Assembly: GCA_016893485.2 (NCBI GenBank)
Contig: JAFEKX020000001.1
Location: 5,473,501-5,537,500 of the forward strand
Direction: 5' to 3'
From: Streptomyces sp. P3
GTDB taxonomy: Bacteria > Actinomycetota > Actinomycetes > Streptomycetales > Streptomycetaceae
DNA length: 64,000 nucleotides
Position numbers and translations under genes: made by a program. Positions 31,732-40,573 of this stretch are shown piece by piece (position 1 is the first letter of the stretch; each line of letters starts with the position of its first letter). The notes below the pieces were generated by a model. That model was given only the letters and a program-made list of their open reading frames with translations, was not told where the DNA came from and did not search any database.

Positions 31732-32988
31732 CTAGCGGAACGGGATGTTCAGCCATGGGCTGCCCGCCTCCGTCATCAGGATGCGGTGCGCCGACACCAT
31801 GTCCTGGTACCAGTCCCCGAACTCCTCCTCGTCGAAGTGGAGGCAGCGGCCGAGGATGTATCCGGCGGAGAAGTCGGGCCAGGAGCGGTAGGCGAGCGCG
31901 GCGGCCCGGCCCGCCCGGGCCACGGCCGACTCGGTCTCCGGGAGGGTCGCGAAGCGGGCGCCCAGGCCCCAGCGGGCCATCTTCGAGGCGCGACCCAGGT
32001 CCCAGGCCTCGACCGACGTGACGTAGCGGTTCTCGTCGAGGATGCCGTCGGCCCGCATACGGGCCTCGTAGCGGGTGATACGGCCGATGAGGCGCTGCAC
32101 GCCCTCTATTCGGGCCTCGGTCTCCGACTCGGGGCGCGGGTCGGTCTTCGTGACGCCGTCCTCCGTGATCACCGTGGCGCCCTCGGAGTTGGCCCGGATG
32201 ACCGTGGCCACGGCCTGGCGCCAGTAGCCGGTGTCGACGTGGCCGCCGAAGTCGCGGGCGATCGTACGGCGCAGGCTGAGCGCGAACTCCCATACGGAGC
32301 TGGACGCTTCGCAGGCGAGCAGGTTCCGCAGGTGGTACTGCCACTCGGCGCGGGTCGTGATGCCCCACCACTCGCGCAGCCGCCTGCGCTCACCGTCGTA
32401 GCCGTGTCCGTGCCAGGCCGGGGCGTTCCACAGGGAGCCGTTGCTGACGCAGAGGAGCGCTCCGCAGGCCAGGCCGTGGGCGACCGGGCCGTGCAGGACC
32501 CCGCCCACGTGGAGGGCGCGCAGGCGCATCGCCGCGGAGGGGATGTCCGGTCGGTTTGCTGCTCGCGACCAGTCCGTCGTGCCGGGTGGGCCGTAGGGGA
32601 GGGCCAGTTCGCAGGGGGTGCCGGGGTTGATGACGATCGTGGGCGGGTCCTGCGGATTCCAGACCTCCGCGATCCAGCGCAGTGACGCCCCCGAGTACAC
32701 CAGGTCGTCGGGGCGCGGTGCGGGCAGCACGCCGTCGGTGAAGAGCTCCCAGTACCTGGCGCCGGTGCGCTCGTCGCGGGTGAACACCCGGTGGACGCGC
32801 TCCGGTTGGGCGTCGTAGGCCTCACGTGACATCTGGTAGTAGAGGCGGACGCGGGACAGCACGTCGTAGTACGCCGTCCAGTCGCCGCGCGCCCGCGCCT
32901 CGACCAGCGCGTGCTCCGTGTCGGTCGGCGGGGTCCATGCGGGCGGTGGCGGCGGCCCGAAACCGGCGGGGGAGGATCCGAACGACAT
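31732..32988 (-). CDS. DUF1266 domain protein
   Basis: Intact 418-residue protein. The N-terminus is Pro-rich (GFGPPPPPAWTPPTD), then a region (ALVEARARGDWTAYYDVLSRVRLYY) similar to SseB-like N-domains. The C-terminal 200 residues fit DUF1266 (EWWGITTRAEWQYHLRNLL, EAWDLGRASKMARWGLGARF, SWPDFSAGYILGRCLHFDE). DUF1266 proteins occur in stress or contact-dependent gene sets and have no proven activity. The ATG at 32988 avoids an upstream Arg-rich, non-conserved extension. Confidence 0.8.
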   Translation of the reverse strand: MSFGSSPAGFGPPPPPAWTPPTDTEHALVEARARGDWTAYYDVLSRVRLYYQMSREAYDAQPERVHRVFTRDERTGARYWELFTDGVLPAPRPDDLVYSGASLRWIAEVWNPQDPPTIVINPGTPCELALPYGPPGTTDWSRAANRPDIPSAAMRLRALHVGGVLHGPVAHGLACGALLCVSNGSLWNAPAWHGHGYDGERRRLREWWGITTRAEWQYHLRNLLACEASSSVWEFALSLRRTIARDFGGHVDTGYWRQAVATVIRANSEGATVITEDGVTKTDPRPESETEARIEGVQRLIGRITRYEARMRADGILDENRYVTSVEAWDLGRASKMARWGLGARFATLPETESAVARAGRAAALAYRSWPDFSAGYILGRCLHFDEEEFGDWYQDMVSAHRILMTEAGSPWLNIPFR

Positions 32989-33106
32989 AGGGCTCGCTGT
33001 CCTTCCAGGGGCAGGCCGATGACGACGACACACCAGGGCGGCCATGGCAACCGCGACCTACGACCACGACACGGCCGACCGGACCACCGGCCGACCACGG
33101 CAACCG

Positions 33107-33187
33107 AGCCGACCTAGCCGATCGGACCGACCTGGCCGGCCTAACCGATCAGGCCGGCCTAACCAATCAGGCCGGCCTAACCGATCG
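33107..33187. repeat. 18-bp tandem repeat
   Basis: Three near-identical units ggccggcctaaccgatca at 33134-33151, 33152-33169 and 33170-33187, with a more diverged copy before them (ccgacctagccgatcgg). It lies in the 402-bp gap 32989-33390 between the divergently placed DUF1266 start and the TerD stop. The rest of that gap shows no gene; an open frame through the repeats codes only Arg/Pro/Ser-rich sequence. Confidence 0.85.
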
Positions 33188-33390
33188 GGCGGATCGGCGG
33201 ACCAGGTCGGTCAGATCAACACCGCTGCTGATCCCGGCACATTGCCATACGTGGCTGAGACCTTCCTGAGCGGCCCCGCCCCCTGTGTTCTCCGTCATCC
33301 CGGTGTTCTCCGTCATCCCGCCCACGCCGAAGCCCCCGGCCGCAACCGCAGCCAGGGGCCTCACCTACGGCACTACGAGCGCTGCGGGAC

Positions 33391-33966
33391 TCAGACGTTG
33401 ACGCCGAAGTCCTGCGCGATGCCGACCAGGCCGGAGGCGTAACCCTGGCCCACCGCGCGGAACTTCCACTCCGCTCCGTTGCGGTAGAGCTCGCCGAAGA
33501 CCATCGCCGTCTCCGTCGCCGCGTCCTCGGAGAGGTCGTAGCGGGCGATCTCGGCGCCGCCGGCCTGGTTCACGATGCGGATGTACGCGTTGCGGACCTG
33601 GCCGAAGTTCTGCGAGCGGGTCTCCGCGTCGTAGATCGAGACCGGGAAGACGATCTTCTCGACGTCGGCGGGGAGGCCGGCGAGGTTGACGTTGATCGCC
33701 TCGTCGTCTCCCGCGCCCTCGCCCGTGCGGTTGTCGCCGGTGTGGACGATCGTCTGGTCCGGGGTCGACTTGTTGTTGAAGAAGATGAAGTGACCCTCCG
33801 AGTAGACCTTGCCCTCGGGGTTGACCGCGATCGCCGAGGCGTCGAGGTCGAAGTCCGTGCCGGTGGTCGTGCGGACGTCCCAGCCGAGGCCTACGGTGAC
33901 GGCGGTCAGGCCCAGGGCCTCCTTGGTGAGCGAGACGTTGCCACCCTTGGACAGGCTTACAGCCAT
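33391..33966 (-). CDS. TerD-family tellurium/stress resistance protein
   Basis: Intact 191-residue TerD protein: MAVSLSKGGNVSLTKEA at the start, LGWDVRTTTGTDFDLDASA, GDDEAINVNLAGLPADV and a C-terminal GQGYASGLVGIAQDFGVNV. TerD proteins are calcium-binding stress proteins of the TerC/TerD system; Streptomyces has several copies. It is divergent from the ArfB-like gene and its promoter lies in 33967-34143. Confidence 0.95.
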   Translation of the reverse strand: MAVSLSKGGNVSLTKEALGLTAVTVGLGWDVRTTTGTDFDLDASAIAVNPEGKVYSEGHFIFFNNKSTPDQTIVHTGDNRTGEGAGDDEAINVNLAGLPADVEKIVFPVSIYDAETRSQNFGQVRNAYIRIVNQAGGAEIARYDLSEDAATETAMVFGELYRNGAEWKFRAVGQGYASGLVGIAQDFGVNV

Positions 33967-34143
33967 GGTTGGGAGTCCTTCCCTCGTTGCGGTGCGGGCT
34001 TCGTACTGAGGACGAAGCTACCGGTACCTCTATGAACGCCAAGAGGGGTACCGAAGGTTCCAGGTGACTTTACTTTCTTTACCCGCAACTCAGGGGGTAA
34101 ATGGGAGTGACGTGGACCGGACAGACGCGCGACCATGGGGGAC

Positions 34144-34571
34144 ATGTCCGGTCCCTATGCCATCCGCGGCTCCGTCTCCCTGCCCGAGGCCGAGCTCATG
34201 TGGCGTTTCTCGCGGTCGTCAGGGCCGGGTGGGCAGCACGTCAACACCAGCGACTCCCAGGTGGAGCTGCGGTTCGACCTGGCCAAGACCGAGGCGCTGC
34301 CCCGGTGTGGAAGGAGCGCGCGCTGGAGCGGCTCGCCTCGCGGCTCGTCGACGGCGTCGTGACCGTACGGTCCTCCGAGCACCGCTCCCAGTGGCGCAAC
34401 CGCGAGACCGCCGCCGTACGCCTCGCGGCGCTGCTCGCGGAGGCCACCGCGCCGCCGCCGAAGCCGCGCCGGGCCACCCGGATTCCGCGCGGTATCAACG
34501 AACGCCGGCTGCGGGAGAAGAAGCAGCGGTCCGACACGAAGCGCGGGCGGAACGGGCGCGACTGGGGGTAG
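34144..34571 (+). CDS. arfB: ArfB/YaeJ-like peptidyl-tRNA hydrolase (GGQ release-factor domain)
   Basis: Ribosome-rescue hydrolase of about 142 residues. The GGQ loop is GPGGQHVNTSDSQVEL; the basic C-terminal tail (LREKKQRSDTKRGRNGRDW) is the part that enters the mRNA channel of stalled ribosomes in this family. One base is lost near 34303; the rejoined frame reads VWKERALERLASRLVDG. An in-frame ATG lies 9 bp upstream, but 34144 has the better spacing from ggggga. Confidence 0.85.
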
Positions 34572-34604
34572 TGGCCCAAGGGCGACTTCGAATTCCCGAA
34601 AACA

Positions 34605-34694
34605 ACGGGCCCGTAGAGAACGGGCCCGTAGAGAACGGGCCCGTAGAGAACGGGCCCGTAGAGAACGGGCCCGTAGAGAACGGGCCCGAAGAGG
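34605..34694 (+). repeat. 15-bp tandem repeat aacgggcccgtagag
   Basis: Five tandem units aacgggcccgtagag with shorter or degenerate copies at both ends. Each unit contains a gggccc palindrome, so the tract can fold into many small hairpins. In one frame it codes repeated ENGPV. It lies between arfB and the sigma-factor remnant. Confidence 0.9.
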
Positions 34695-34699
34695 ACGGG

Positions 34700-35294
34700 C
34701 CCGAGAACGGCACGGAAAGCGACGGCGAATTCCTCGCCCCCGATTCGAATCCCGCCGCGCCCGTCCCGGCCGCCGCGCCCGGTCCCGGACAGGACGCCCT
34801 CCTCGCCGACTCCGTCGGCATCGCGCTGCTCGTCGTCCTGGGGACCCGCACCCCGCCGAACGCCTCGCCTTCGTGCCGCACGACCTGTTCGCCGTCCCGT
34901 TCGAGGAGATCGCGTCCGTGGTCGGTCGTACGCCCACGGCGGTACGGCAGTTGGCGATCCGGGCCCGCCGCCGGGTGCGGGCGCTCCCGCGCCGGACGTG
35001 GATCTCGTACGGCAGCGGGCGGTCGCCGGCGCCTTCCCCGCCGTCCGCGAGGGCGACTTCGACGCGCTGGTGAACTGGTGAAGGTGCTCGACCCGGACGT
35101 CCTCGACCGCTCCGAGGGTGCCGTGACCGCGGGTGCCGCGGCGGTGGTGATGGGCGCGAGCGGCGTCACCCACTACGCCGCCTTCGCCCGCCACGCCGCC
35201 CCTGCCCGCCACGCCCTGGTGGACGGCGTCACCGCCATCGCCCTGGTCATCGACGGCCGACCCAACGCACCCCGACCTTCAACGTGGCGCCTGG
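34700..35294 (+). pseudogene. Remnant of a SigJ-type ECF sigma factor (sigma-70 with SnoaL-like tail)
   Basis: Recognisable pieces of an ECF41/SigJ-like sigma factor occur in several frames: DALLADSVGIALLVVL, then LAFVPHDLFAVPFEEIASVVGRTPTAVRQLA (region 4; quoted here as two adjoining motifs LAFVPHDLFA and VPFEEIASVVG), and EGDFDALV and DPDVLDRSEGAVTAGAAAV from the SnoaL-like tail. Sigma region 2 is missing; in its place is the 15-bp tandem repeat. There are at least three frame changes and the tail is shortened, so this is a decayed gene rather than one simple error. Confidence 0.7.
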
Positions 35295-35801
35295 TCACGT
35301 CAGTTGCAGCACGCCCACCGTCTCGCCCTCGCTCAGCTCACCGGTGGGCCGGAACCCCAGACCCAGGTAGAACTTCGCCGGGCCCGACGGACCCTCGTGC
35401 CACGTCACGTACAGCTCCTCGCCGCCGCGTCGCCGGATCTCCTCGGCGACCGACTCCACGGCGAACCTGCCGTAGCCGCGGCCCTGTTGGTCCGCCGCGA
35501 TGTTCAGCCGCCACAGGCCGGAGCGGATGACGGAGCCGTCCAGGTGCCAGTCGATGTCGAAGAAGGCCATGAGGAAGCCGACGGGCCGGTCCTCGTCGAC
35601 GATCAGGCGGGGCCACGCGGTGCCGGGGTGGACGTAGGCCTCGGCGAGGGACTTCATGACCGGGGAGACCGCGAACTCCTGGTCGGGGCGGACCTGGATG
35701 CCCACGGCGGCCTCGAAGGTGGCCGGTGTGATCTCTTCGAGGCGCGGTCCGGGTCCGGGGCGGGGTTCGTCGTCATGCGTGCACGGTAGGCGGGCGATCA
35801 C
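35295..35801 (-). CDS. GNAT N-acetyltransferase, spermidine/spermine-like
   Basis: Acetyltransferase of up to 168 residues: QGRGYGRFAVE is the acetyl-CoA loop, with VGFLMAFFDIDW and LYVTWHEGPSGPAKFYLGLGFRP typical of YyaT/BltD-like polyamine acetyltransferases. The core frame is intact. The N-terminus is uncertain: an ATG near 35776 in another frame (MTTNPAPDPD) looks more natural and would join after one missing base. Confidence 0.83.
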   Translation of the reverse strand: MIARLPCTHDDEPRPGPGPRLEEITPATFEAAVGIQVRPDQEFAVSPVMKSLAEAYVHPGTAWPRLIVDEDRPVGFLMAFFDIDWHLDGSVIRSGLWRLNIAADQQGRGYGRFAVESVAEEIRRRGGEELYVTWHEGPSGPAKFYLGLGFRPTGELSEGETVGVLQLT

Positions 35802-35835
35802 CGGCGGGCCACCGAATTGGCCGGCGCCCCGACCC

Positions 35836-36352
35836 CTACCCCAACTGCCGGTACCGGCCCCGGAAGTACGACAGCGGGCCGCCCTCCGCGCTTCCCACCT
35901 CCGCCGTGAGCACCCGCCCGATCACCAGGGTGTGGTCACCTGCCGGAATCCGCTGTTCGGTCCGGCACTCAAGGGTGGCGAGGGCGCCGCGGACCAGGGG
36001 GCGCCGGACGCCTCTCCGCGGGCGTAGGGGATGTCGTCGAAGAGCAGGCGGTCGCTGATGCGGCCCTTCATGGCGAAGCGGCCCGCGATGTGTCGCTGGC
36101 TCTCGGAGAGGACGGAGACGGCCCACAGGGGTTGTTCGTCGAGGAGGTCGTCCATGCGGGAGCCGTTGCGGAGGCTGACCAGGACGAGGGGCGGGTCCAG
36201 GGAGACCGACATGAAGGCGGTCGCCGTCATGCCCACGTCCTCGCCGACCGGAGCCTGGGGTCGTCCGGGTCGTACGGCTCCTCGTGCGCGGTCACCAGGA
36301 CCACGCCCGCGGCCAGCCGGGCGAGGGCGGCGCGGAACTCGTCGTTGCTCAC
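35836..36352 (-). CDS. Flavin reductase (HpaC/ActVB-like)
   Basis: NAD(P)H:flavin oxidoreductase domain of about 172 residues that supplies reduced flavin to partner monooxygenases. Motifs: GMTATAFMSVSLDPPLVLVSL, the family FMN-binding stretch, and SESQRHIAGRFAMKG. GDHTLVIGRV and the end SYFRGRYRQLG complete it. Bases are lost near 36255 and 36000. The GTG at 36352 (SNDEFRAALARLAAGV) is the likely start. No partner monooxygenase is adjacent. Confidence 0.85.
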
Positions 36353-36528
36353 CCCACAGCATGCCCGGAGGGAACGGTCTTCGAGATCGGGGCGGTCTTC
36401 AGCACGCCTGAGACGCTAGCCTCCGACGCCGGCGCACCGCATCGGACCTGCGGCCCAGTCGGGTCCTAGGTCCAATGGCCCACGCGACGGAACATCGTCG
36501 TGCATCATGTCCACACACCCACAAAGTT

Positions 36529-36545
36529 TGCGTTCAGTAAACGCA
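36529..36545. promoter_or_regulatory. Inverted repeat tgcgtt-N5-aacgca
   Basis: Six-base arms, 5-base spacer, about 165-180 bp upstream of the diguanylate cyclase start. Possible operator of unknown regulator. Confidence 0.4.
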
Positions 36546-36587
36546 CAGGGAAAAAGCAGAAACTCCCCTCAATTGCTCATCTTCTGC

Positions 36588-36603
36588 TGTGACTTGAGTC
36601 ACA
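36588..36603. promoter_or_regulatory. Crp-like site upstream of the diguanylate cyclase
   Basis: tgtga-cttgag-tcaca, perfect half-sites matching the Crp/CAP consensus and the Streptomyces form GTG-N6-GNCAC. It lies about 105 bp upstream of the cyclase ATG and 14 bp from the BldD-like box. Confidence 0.6.
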
Positions 36604-36617
36604 AGGGGTACTAATTG

Positions 36618-36632
36618 TTGACCCTGTGTACC
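36618..36632. promoter_or_regulatory. cdgB: BldD-like box upstream of the diguanylate cyclase
   Basis: ttgaccctgtgtacc matches the BldD consensus nTnACnC(A/T)GnGTnAn at all fixed positions but one. The S. coelicolor cdgB gene is a known BldD target, and BldD is itself controlled by c-di-GMP, so this would form a feedback loop. Confidence 0.65.
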
Positions 36633-36708
36633 GAGTGGGGAGCGCGCTGTGATTCAGTGGCGGGGAAGATGACCCTTGATTCACTGCGAGGTCTCGGGGA
36701 GGGCGAGT

Positions 36709-38363
36709 ATGGAGACCGAGTCGGAACCCTACGTCCGTCTTGCGACCCTGCGACAACTGCACACGGTCATGGCGGACATGAACACCGCCCGCAGCCTGGC
36801 GGACACCCTGCAGACCGTCGCCGACGGCGTCGTCAACGGTCTCGGGTACGAGCTGGCCTGCGTCAACCTCGTGCGCCCCGACGGCGACCTCGTGGTGGCC
36901 GCCTTCGCGGGCAACTCCGCCGCCGAGGCACTCATCACCGGCCGCGTCGGCTCCCGCGAGTCCTGGGAGCGCCGCCTCGGCATGGGCGAGTCCTGGGGCG
37001 ACCTGCGCTTCATCCCGCACACCGAGGGCTGGGTCCTCGACGAGGACGACGTACCGCAGTGGTACACCGACGGCCCCGCCCCCGCTTCGAGGACGAGTGG
37101 CACCCGTCCGACCGGCTCTTCGCGCCGATGTACACCCCGGCGTCTCCGGCGGCTCGTGCGGCGAGCTGATCGGCGTCCTGTCCGTGGACCGGCCGCGCAA
37201 CGGCCGGCGACCGGCGCGTGGGGCCGCGAGGCCCTCCAGATGTACGCGTTCCAGGCCGCCATAGCGATCAGCAACGCGCGGCTGCGCGCCAACATGCAGC
37301 GCGCCCTGGTCCGCCTCGAGCGTGAGCAGCAGGCGCTGCGGGCGAGCGAGGAGAGCTTCCGGCAGGCCTTCGAGTACGCCCCTCCGGCATGGCGATAGCC
37401 GAGATGGGCGGCGACCAGCACGGCCGAATACTGCGGAGCAACGACGCCCTGTGCCGCCTGCTGGGCCGCCCCGCGTCCGCGATGCGCCGCTACTCCTTCT
37501 CGGACCTCGTCCACCCCGAGGACATAGGCACCCTGCTCAGAACCTCGGCGGAGGGCGGGCGCGCGGAGCTCCGCCTGGGCCGCCGGGACGGCACGTACGT
37601 CTGGGTCTCGCTCCGCAACTCCGTCGTCGCGGACGCCGCCGACGGGCCGCGCTTCCTCCTCTCCCACGTCGAGGACATAGAGGACCGCAAGCGCCGTGAG
37701 CTGCAGCTCGCCCACCGCGCCGCGCACGACGCGCTGACCGGGCTGCCGAACTCGGCGGAGCTGCGCACCCGCCTCTCCGCCCGCCTCTGCCAGCGCCCGC
37801 AGGCCACGCACCCCGGCGAGATCGAGTCGATCGACGCCGCGTACGGACATCCGGCCTACGACGTGAACGGCCACGGCTTCGACTTCCGCCCCGGCGCGGA
37901 CCTCCTCGACGCCTACGACCATCACGTCCACACCGTCGCCCCCGAGGGCGAGCGGGACGACGGCACGAAGGGGCTCGCGGTCCTCTTCTGCGACCTCGAC
38001 GGCTTCAAGTCGATCAACGACCGGTTCGGGCACAACGCGGGCGACGCCGTTCTCATCGAGGTCGCGCGACGGCTCGGGCGGGCCGTGCGCGACGGCGACA
38101 CGGTGGCCCGGCTCGGCGGTGACGAGTTCGTCGTCCTGGCCGACGGGCTCGGCCGGGCGGACGCCGCCGACCTCGCCGTACGCCTGCGGAACGAGATCAT
38201 CCAGCCCATCCGGGTCGACGGGCGGGCCATGCGGGTGGGGGCCAGCTTCGGTATCGGGTGGGCCCACTGCGGCATGACGGCGGACGAGGTTTTGAAGTCC
38301 GCTGACGAACGGATGTACATCGAGAAACGATCTCGTCCCAAACAGCACAGACGCGCGGGATGA
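36709..38363 (+). CDS. cdgB: GAF-PAS-GGDEF diguanylate cyclase, CdgB-like
   Basis: Makes c-di-GMP from two GTP. Order: GAF domain (LADTLQTVADGVVNGLGYE), PAS domain (RILRSNDALCRLLGRP, VHPEDIGTLL, LSHVEDIEDRKRRE) and GGDEF domain (ARLGGDEFVVLADG). The inhibitory I-site RxxD (RDGD) sits five residues before GGDEF, so product inhibition is expected. The cyclase core also has FCDLDGFKSINDRFGHNAGD. About 553 residues, the size and layout of S. coelicolor CdgB. Single-base losses near 37085, 37140, 37200 and 37385. The start has a GGGGAGG site. Promoter carries BldD-like and Crp-like sites. Confidence 0.9.
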
Positions 38364-38478
38364 TCTCCAGGTCAGCGGTCTGATGCGGTCCGAGTCACCC
38401 GTTTGGACGACGCGGAGCGGGTAGGCTCGCAGTTCTGCTGACGTATCTGCACCCGCACCTGTTGAGGAGTACCTAGGG

Positions 38479-39454
38479 ATGACGCCCGGCAACAACGGCG
38501 CGAGCACGCCCGAGGACGAGGACCCGTTCGGCTACCTCTATGCCGACGGCCAGGCCGCCGGAGCCCAGCCGCCGTCCGGCGGTGGTTACGGCTACCCGGG
38601 CTCGGTCAACCGTGTGCGCCCGGTGGGCGAGCGCCAGTACGGCGGCCAGCAGGCCGCCGCGGCCCCCACCGCCCAGTACCAGCAGCCGTACGGCCAGACG
38701 GTCCCGCAGCAACAGTCCTACGGCGCCCAGCCCAACGCCCACTACCAGGCCCCGGAGACCTTCCCCGGCGGCCCCCGGCCGGCCAGCAGCCCCCGTCGTA
38801 CAACAACAGCGGCGGCACCGGCGGCCGAGGCCGAGGCCCCAACACCAAGGGCCTCCTCATCGGCGCGATCGCGGTCGTCGCCGCGGTCGTCATCGGCATC
38901 AGCGTGGCGATGATGAACGGCAACGACGACAACAAGACGAACGACCAGGCGGGCTCGACCCCGTCGGCTTCGTCGAGCGCGTCGTCGAGTCCGTCGGCGA
39001 GCACCAGCGCGTCGAGCGGCCTGGAGACGCAGACCATCGACGCCAAGGCACTCAACCTCCAGGGCGGCGCCACCTCGCATCGGACGTCAAGGGCGCCGAC
39101 GCGGCCGGCGGCGTCTATGTGACGGGCCTGAACACGGTCGGCGCGTCGGTCAGCTGGCAGGTCAACGGCATTCCCTCGGACGGCACTTACACGGTCTTCG
39201 CGCACTACAGCTCGACCAGCGACGACCAGCAGATGACGCTGAGCATCAACGGCAAGAAGTTCGGCAGCCCCTTCAGCCTGAAGAACTACGCGAAGGCCGC
39301 CGACGGCGACTTCACCAAGGGCTGGACGACAAGCTTCGCCTGGCCGAGCCTCACCAAGGGCAGCAACACCCTCACCCTGTCCTGCGAGAACGGCGACAAC
39401 TGCAACGTCCTCCTGGACCAACTGTGGGTGAAGCAGGGCCAGGTCAAGAAGTAA
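38479..39454 (+). CDS. Membrane-anchored protein with C-terminal carbohydrate-binding (CBM35/CBM6-like) domain
   Basis: About 327 residues. The N-terminal cytoplasmic part is Gln/Pro/Tyr-rich (AQYQQPYGQTVPQQQSYG). One transmembrane helix follows (GLLIGAIAVVAAVVIGIS), then a Ser/Ala linker and an extracellular beta-sandwich (VSWQVNGIPSDGTYTVFAHY, FAWPSLTKGSNTLTLSC, VLLDQLWVK). This fits a CBM35/CBM6-like fold that would bind cell-wall or extracellular glycans. Frames change near 38780, 38820 and 39080. RBS gaggag lies upstream of the ATG. Confidence 0.8.
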
Positions 39455-39482
39455 CCGGGGGCGTCACGCCCACGGTGATGTC

Positions 39483-39520
39483 CGACGGCCGCCGGAGGCC
39501 CAGTCTTCCGACGGCCGTCG
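39483..39520. terminator. Inverted repeat between convergent genes
   Basis: cgacggcc (39483-39490) pairs with ggccgtcg (39513-39520) about 30 bp after the CBM protein stop, so it may serve as a bidirectional terminator. Confidence 0.45.
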
Positions 39521-39521
39521 A

Positions 39522-39640
39522 TCATTTACCGCCTGGTGACACCGTCTTGCCGCCCCAGCTCACCTTGACCCAGTCGTTGCCGGACGCGGCGGAGCCCAGG
39601 GAGAGATACATCTTGGGCGCTGGCGACTCTCTGGTCCGGT
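39522..39640 (-). pseudogene. Orphan C-terminal fragment of a secreted beta-sandwich-like protein
   Basis: On the minus strand this stretch reads KMYLSLGSAASGNDWVKV then SWGGKTVSPGGK and a stop. It looks like the conserved end of a larger carbohydrate-binding or hydrolase protein, but no body of such a gene precedes it; the next upstream sequence is the PfkB gene end. Probably a leftover of a deletion. Confidence 0.4.
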
Positions 39641-39666
39641 GGCCGGTGTGTGTCGACGGTCCTCGG

Positions 39667-40457
39667 TCAACGTTGGTCGGTTGTTTCAGGCCGCGTTGGC
39701 CTCCCCGTCACCGTCACCCGTCCCAGCAGCTCCTCGTACGCCGAGCGGTCGAACTCGCCTGCCAGGTGCCTTCCGGGGTGGTGGCCAGGAGGCCCTTCGC
39801 GCCCAGGGAGGCGACCACCGCGTGGGCGCCTCGGCGGCGGGTGTCCCGGGCGCCGCGCAGCGGGTCGTGGGAGCCGGTGAGTTCGGCGAGTTCGTCGGTG
39901 TTGGGCTTGACGATGTCGGGGCGGGCGGCGACTCCTCGGCGGAGGGGTTCGCCGCTGGTGTCGAGGAGGACGGGGACGCCCGCGGTTCGGGCTGTGCGGA
40001 TCAGACCCGCGTACGCGCCCACCGGCAGTCCGGGAGGCAGGCTTCCGCACAGGGCCACCGCCGAGACGCCGGGCAGCAGGGACTCGTACGTCTTCTGGAA
40101 CGCCGACCATTCCGCCGACGTGACCGTCGGGCCGGGTTCGTTGAGTTGAGTGGTGTCACCGGTCAGCTCGTCCACGATCGCTATCGTGCGGCGGGTCGTG
40201 CCGGAGACCGGTACCAGCGCGTCCAACATGGCCGGGGTGCTGGTGAGTTGGGACCGCAGCTCGCGTCCCGTCGCACCGCCCGTGAAGCCGGTGACCGTCA
40301 CCTCGTGGCCCAAGGCCGCCAGCACCCGGGCCACGTTCAGGCCCTTGCCGCCCGGCCGTTCCGTCACCTCGGACACGCGGTGCGAACCGTGCGGTCGCAA
40401 CTCCCGTACCCGGTAGGTGATATCGAGAGCGGTGTTCAGCGTGACCGTGAGGATCAC
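39667..40457 (-). CDS. PfkB-family 1-phosphofructokinase-like sugar kinase with missing GAGD region
   Basis: N-terminal two thirds match 1-phosphofructokinase/LacC (ILTVTLNTALDITYRV, RPGGKGLNVARVLAALG, VALCGSLPPGLP, IVKPNTDELAEL). After TPEGTW the sequence jumps, with a frame change near 39765, to AGEFDRSAYEELLGRVTVTG, which normally forms the extreme C-terminus. About 45-55 residues, including the catalytic GAGD loop, are absent. Either the gene is inactivated by a deletion or the assembly lost a segment. It lies downstream of nagA on the same strand. Confidence 0.8.
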
Positions 40458-40573
40458 CGTGCCGACCTCCCCGAAGTGTGTGCCGCCGCCGTCCGGTTCG
40501 GGCCCGATCATGCCGAAGAGGCGGCGGCCCGCCCAGTCTCCCGGGCCGACCGCCGCCTCAACGGCCGTGCGGT

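Noticed and set aside
33044..33442. Open frame through the 18-bp repeats
   Set aside because: Codes only Arg/Pro/Ser/Asn repeats and overlaps the TerD 3' end.
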